From an uncultured Mycoplasmatota bacterium (lineage in GTDB: Bacteria > Bacillota_I > Bacilli_A > RF39 > UBA660): DNA of 9,324 nt. The DNA lies in NCBI GenBank assembly GCA_900546715.1, contig UREA01000040.1, positions 1-9,324 on the forward strand. Direction: 5' to 3'. Shown piece after piece: positions 6,633-9,324 of this stretch (positions are counted from its first letter, which is position 1; each line of letters starts with the position of its first letter). The notes below the pieces were generated by a model. That model was not told where the DNA came from and did not search any database. It was given only the letters and a program-made list of their open reading frames with translations. The position numbers and the translations under genes are program-made.

Positions 6633-7934
6633 ATGAAGAGAAAAATATATCAAAAATTATTAGATTGGAAAAATGATAGTAATTATAAGCCTATGGTATT
6701 AATAGGAGCTAGACAAGTAGGAAAAACTTATATAGTAGAAGAATTTTGTAAAAATGAATTTTCCAGTTATGTTACTGTTAATTTATTTGAAAGAAAAGAT
6801 ATAATAGAATTATATAAAAGTAATATATCATCAGATGAAAAATTTTTAAAATTAAAAGCTTATATTAATTTAGATATTGAAAAAGAAAACACTTGCCTTT
6901 TTATTGATGAAATTCAAGAATCTGAAGAGCTGATATCAGAACTTAAATATTTTTGTGAAAAGCATCAAAATGTTAAAATAATTTGTAGTGGATCTTTGCT
7001 TGGAATTAAATTTAAAAGATTTTCTAAAGCTTTTCCAGTGGGAAAAATTAAAATGTTAATGTTATATCCGATGGATTTTGAAGAATACCTTATGGCTTTT
7101 GGTGAAGAATATTTAATTGCTGAAATAAAAGAATGCTATAATAATAATCGGAAAATGCTTGATTCTCTACATGAGAAAGCATTAAATTATTATCGTTTGT
7201 ATTTGTGTAGTGGTGGTATGCCAGAATCTGTAATGGAAATGCTTAAAGTAAAGGGAGATGTTACAAAATATGATAGATTACCTTTATCTAATATTATTGA
7301 TGCTTACTTTAAGGATATGACTAAATATGTTACTAGTAGTGTAGAAACATTGAAAATAAATAGAATATATGATTCAATACCTAGCCAATTACTTGGAAGT
7401 TCTAATAAATTTCAATATTCCAAAATTGATAATAATGCTAGAAGTAGAGATTATGAATTGGCACTAGATTGGCTTGAAGCAAATAATATGGTTTTAAAAT
7501 CCTTTTTAGTTACTAATCCTCAAGTTCCTCTTAAAGGGTTTGTTAATTATGATTATTTTAAAATATTTTATAATGATGTTGGAATACTTTGTAGTAAACT
7601 AGAAATATCACCAAATGATATTATTATAGATAATATCTCATTATATAAAGGTGTATTAGCGGAGTCTTTTGTTGCTGCAGAATTTGTTAATAATAATGTT
7701 TCTTTATATTATTGGGAAAGTAGTGGTATAGCAGAAGTTGATTTTTTAATATATAATAGTGATGGCATTATTCCTGTTGAAGTAAAAAGTGGAGAAAATA
7801 CGAAATCTAAAAGTTTAACGGAATATATGAAAAAATATAATCCTAAATATGCTATAAGAGTTTCTACAAAGAATTTTGGTTTTGTTAATAATATTAAATC
7901 TGTTCCGTTATATGCGGTATTTTGTATTAAGTAA
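6633..7934 (+). CDS. AAA ATPase with DUF4143/PD-(D/E)XK C-terminus (COG1373), GARQVGKT subtype
   Basis: A 433-aa protein of the same broad family as the ATPase at 4051 but a different subtype. It begins MKRKIYQKLLDWK, usual for this group. The ATPase domain has Walker A GARQVGKT (25-32), Walker B LFIDEIQ (89-95), sensor-like CSGS (118-121), FPVGKIKML (134-142) and SGGMPES (193-199). A DUF4143 middle region (about 210-330), probably including a winged helix, leads to a PD-(D/E)XK-like end with E344, EVD (368-370) and EVK (383-385) intact. The function of the family is not established; DNA binding and nuclease activity are inferred from fold. A 23-bp repeat pair and promoter precede it, and there is no terminator after it: ffh starts 14 bp later. 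Codon use and AT content look like those of its neighbours, so there is no compositional sign of recent transfer. Confidence 0.9.
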   Translation: MKRKIYQKLLDWKNDSNYKPMVLIGARQVGKTYIVEEFCKNEFSSYVTVNLFERKDIIELYKSNISSDEKFLKLKAYINLDIEKENTCLFIDEIQESEELISELKYFCEKHQNVKIICSGSLLGIKFKRFSKAFPVGKIKMLMLYPMDFEEYLMAFGEEYLIAEIKECYNNNRKMLDSLHEKALNYYRLYLCSGGMPESVMEMLKVKGDVTKYDRLPLSNIIDAYFKDMTKYVTSSVETLKINRIYDSIPSQLLGSSNKFQYSKIDNNARSRDYELALDWLEANNMVLKSFLVTNPQVPLKGFVNYDYFKIFYNDVGILCSKLEISPNDIIIDNISLYKGVLAESFVAAEFVNNNVSLYYWESSGIAEVDFLIYNSDGIIPVEVKSGENTKSKSLTEYMKKYNPKYAIRVSTKNFGFVNNIKSVPLYAVFCIK

Positions 7935-7948
7935 AGGAGAATTAAATT

Positions 7949-9253
7949 ATGTTTGAATATATGGGAGATAGAATTAGTAATGCTATAAAAAATATTCGAG
8001 GTATGGGTAAAATTACTGAAGATAATATTTCTGATGCCATGCGTGAAATTAGAATAGCCTTGTTAGAAGCTGATGTTAACTATCAAGTTGTTAAAGAGTT
8101 TGTTTCGGATGTAAAAGAAAAAGCTCTAAATGCAGAGGTAGAAAAAAGTTTAAAGCCTGATGAATTTTTCATAAAAATAGTTAAAGATGAATTAGTATCA
8201 TTACTTGGTGGAGATTATGTACCTCTTGAGGTATCAAAAAAACCAACTATTTTAATGCTTGTTGGTCTTCAAGGAAGTGGTAAAACTACAACTGCTGGAA
8301 AGCTTGCTAATTATTTAAGAAAAAAACACAATAAAAAACCACTTTTAATTGCAGCTGATATTTATCGTCCTGCAGCAATAGAACAACTTAAAACTATTGG
8401 TAAGAGTTTAAATGTTCCCGTATTTAGTGAAGAAAAGTCTGTTGTTGAAATAGTGAGTGATGGAATAAATTATGCAAAAGAAGAAAATTTAGATTATATA
8501 ATCATCGATACGGCAGGAAGATTACAAATAGATGAAGAATTAATGCAAGAATTAAAAGATATTGATGCATCTCATCATCCTCATGAAAAAATATTAGTTA
8601 TTGATGGATCAATGGGACAAGATGCTATCAATGTTATTACTGGTTTTAATGAATCTCTAAACTTAACAGGTTGTATTCTTACTAAACTTGATGGTAATAC
8701 TAAAGGTGGGGTAGCATTATCAGTAAGACACTTAACACATATTCCAATTAAATTTGTTGGTAATTCTGAAAAAATGGATGGATTATCCGAGTTTTATCCA
8801 GAAAGAATGGCTGATAGAATCCTTGATATGGGAGATATTCTAGAAATAGTTAGTAAAGTCGAAGATGTTATTGATGAAGATGAGGCTAAAAGACAAGCTA
8901 TAAAAATGAAAAAAGGAACCTTTGATCTAGATGATTTCTTACAAACACTCGCTCAAATTAAAAAATTAGGACCACTAGAAAATATTTTAAAAATGCTTCC
9001 GCAGGCTAGAAAAATGGGGCTTAATAATATTTCAATTGATCCTAAAGAATTTGCTCATATTGAAGCTATAATTCAGTCAATGACAATGTATGAAAGGAGA
9101 CACCCAGAAATACTTAAAGCAACCCGTAAAATGCGAATTGCTAAAGGTAGTGGCAGAAGTGTTGAAGAAGTAAACAGATTATTAAAACAATTTGAAACCA
9201 TGAAAGAAATGATGAAGAAAATAAATAATGGGAACTTAAAAATGCCTTGGTAG
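7949..9253 (+). CDS. ffh: Signal recognition particle GTPase Ffh (SRP54)
   Basis: Ffh binds 4.5S/SRP RNA and signal sequences of nascent membrane and secreted proteins, and delivers ribosomes to FtsY at the membrane. At 434 aa it is full length though at the short end. The N domain (1-95) is followed by the G domain with P-loop GLQGSGKTTTAGKLA (106-120), AADIYRPAAIEQL (135-147), DTAGR (187-191) and TKLDGNTKGG (245-254), where most Ffh proteins read DGDTRGG. The closing loop is GNSEK (271-275) rather than the usual GxGEK. The M domain (about 320-434) contains the RNA-binding helix around KGSGRSVEEVNRLL (399-412) and a brief methionine-containing tail ending KMPW. The ribosome binding site AAAGGAGA lies 8 bases before the ATG. 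The usual neighbours ylxM and rpsP are absent in this window; the gene instead follows ATPase 2 by 14 bp, without a recognisable promoter of its own. Confidence 0.96.
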   Translation: MFEYMGDRISNAIKNIRGMGKITEDNISDAMREIRIALLEADVNYQVVKEFVSDVKEKALNAEVEKSLKPDEFFIKIVKDELVSLLGGDYVPLEVSKKPTILMLVGLQGSGKTTTAGKLANYLRKKHNKKPLLIAADIYRPAAIEQLKTIGKSLNVPVFSEEKSVVEIVSDGINYAKEENLDYIIIDTAGRLQIDEELMQELKDIDASHHPHEKILVIDGSMGQDAINVITGFNESLNLTGCILTKLDGNTKGGVALSVRHLTHIPIKFVGNSEKMDGLSEFYPERMADRILDMGDILEIVSKVEDVIDEDEAKRQAIKMKKGTFDLDDFLQTLAQIKKLGPLENILKMLPQARKMGLNNISIDPKEFAHIEAIIQSMTMYERRHPEILKATRKMRIAKGSGRSVEEVNRLLKQFETMKEMMKKINNGNLKMPW

Positions 9254-9290
9254 TGTAAGAAATTCTGTGTAAATGAGAATTCTCTCTTGT

Positions 9291-9319
9291 AAGGAATCTT
9301 TAAAATAGAGATTCCTTTT
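9291..9319 (+). terminator. Rho-independent terminator after ffh
   Basis: AAGGAATCT (9291-9299) pairs with AGATTCCTT (9309-9317) around a 9-base loop, and the stem runs into TTTT (9316-9319). A smaller 6-bp hairpin, AATTCT (9261-9266) with AGAATT (9276-9281), precedes it. The stop codon of ffh is 37 bp upstream, so the ATPase 2-ffh transcript probably ends here. Confidence 0.75.
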
Positions 9320-9324
9320 GTTAC

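Noticed and set aside
1..9324. Use of the Mollicutes code (TGA as tryptophan)
   Set aside because: All genes are complete under the standard code, tryptophan is TGG throughout, and no frame needs TGA read-through.

Overview
The window is about 70% A+T and carries seven closely packed genes with strong AGGAGG-type ribosome binding sites. All seven stop with TAA or TAG, and none needs TGA to be read as tryptophan. The mix of families points to a low-GC Bacillota lineage, perhaps one of the uncultured gut Bacilli/RF39-like groups near the Mollicutes. These families are UvrB, a class II pyrophosphatase with a CBS/DRTGG insert, a membrane-anchored VanY-type peptidase, DUF4143 ATPases and Ffh. The standard code and a cell-wall peptidase argue against a true Mycoplasma. 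The taxonomic assignment is inference.

Layout. Positions 1-1461 hold the C-terminal two thirds of uvrB, which runs in from the left with an abnormal first ~100 bases. After 48 bp come a CBS-regulated manganese-dependent inorganic pyrophosphatase (1510-3123) and an NADPH-type short-chain dehydrogenase (3124-3882). The dehydrogenase starts on the base after the pyrophosphatase stop, so the two are translationally coupled. A hairpin terminator (3872-3908) closes this block.

Positions 3910-7934 form an accessory-looking block. Two unrelated-subtype AAA ATPases of the DUF4143 family (4051-5316 and 6633-7934) flank a divergently oriented VanY-type peptidase (5349-6452). Each ATPase gene is preceded by an array of 23-bp direct repeats that ends at a promoter, about 50 bp before the start codon. 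The first array has four tandem copies at an exact 23-bp period. The second has two identical copies 33 bp apart, with signs that a 23-bp period was expanded by a 10-bp duplication. A bidirectional terminator separates ATPase 1 from the peptidase.

The signal recognition particle GTPase gene ffh (7949-9253) begins 14 bp after ATPase 2, with no visible promoter of its own, and is followed by a terminator (9291-9319). An essential housekeeping gene therefore appears to be transcribed from the repeat-controlled promoter of an accessory ATPase.

The most interesting signal is the shared design of the two ATPase loci: a subtype-specific 23-bp iteron array, a promoter, then one AAA-wHTH-PD-(D/E)XK protein. 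It suggests self-regulated, possibly mobile or defence-like single-gene modules. No RNA genes, CRISPR arrays or insertion sequences were found, and no intergenic gap exceeds about 180 bp.
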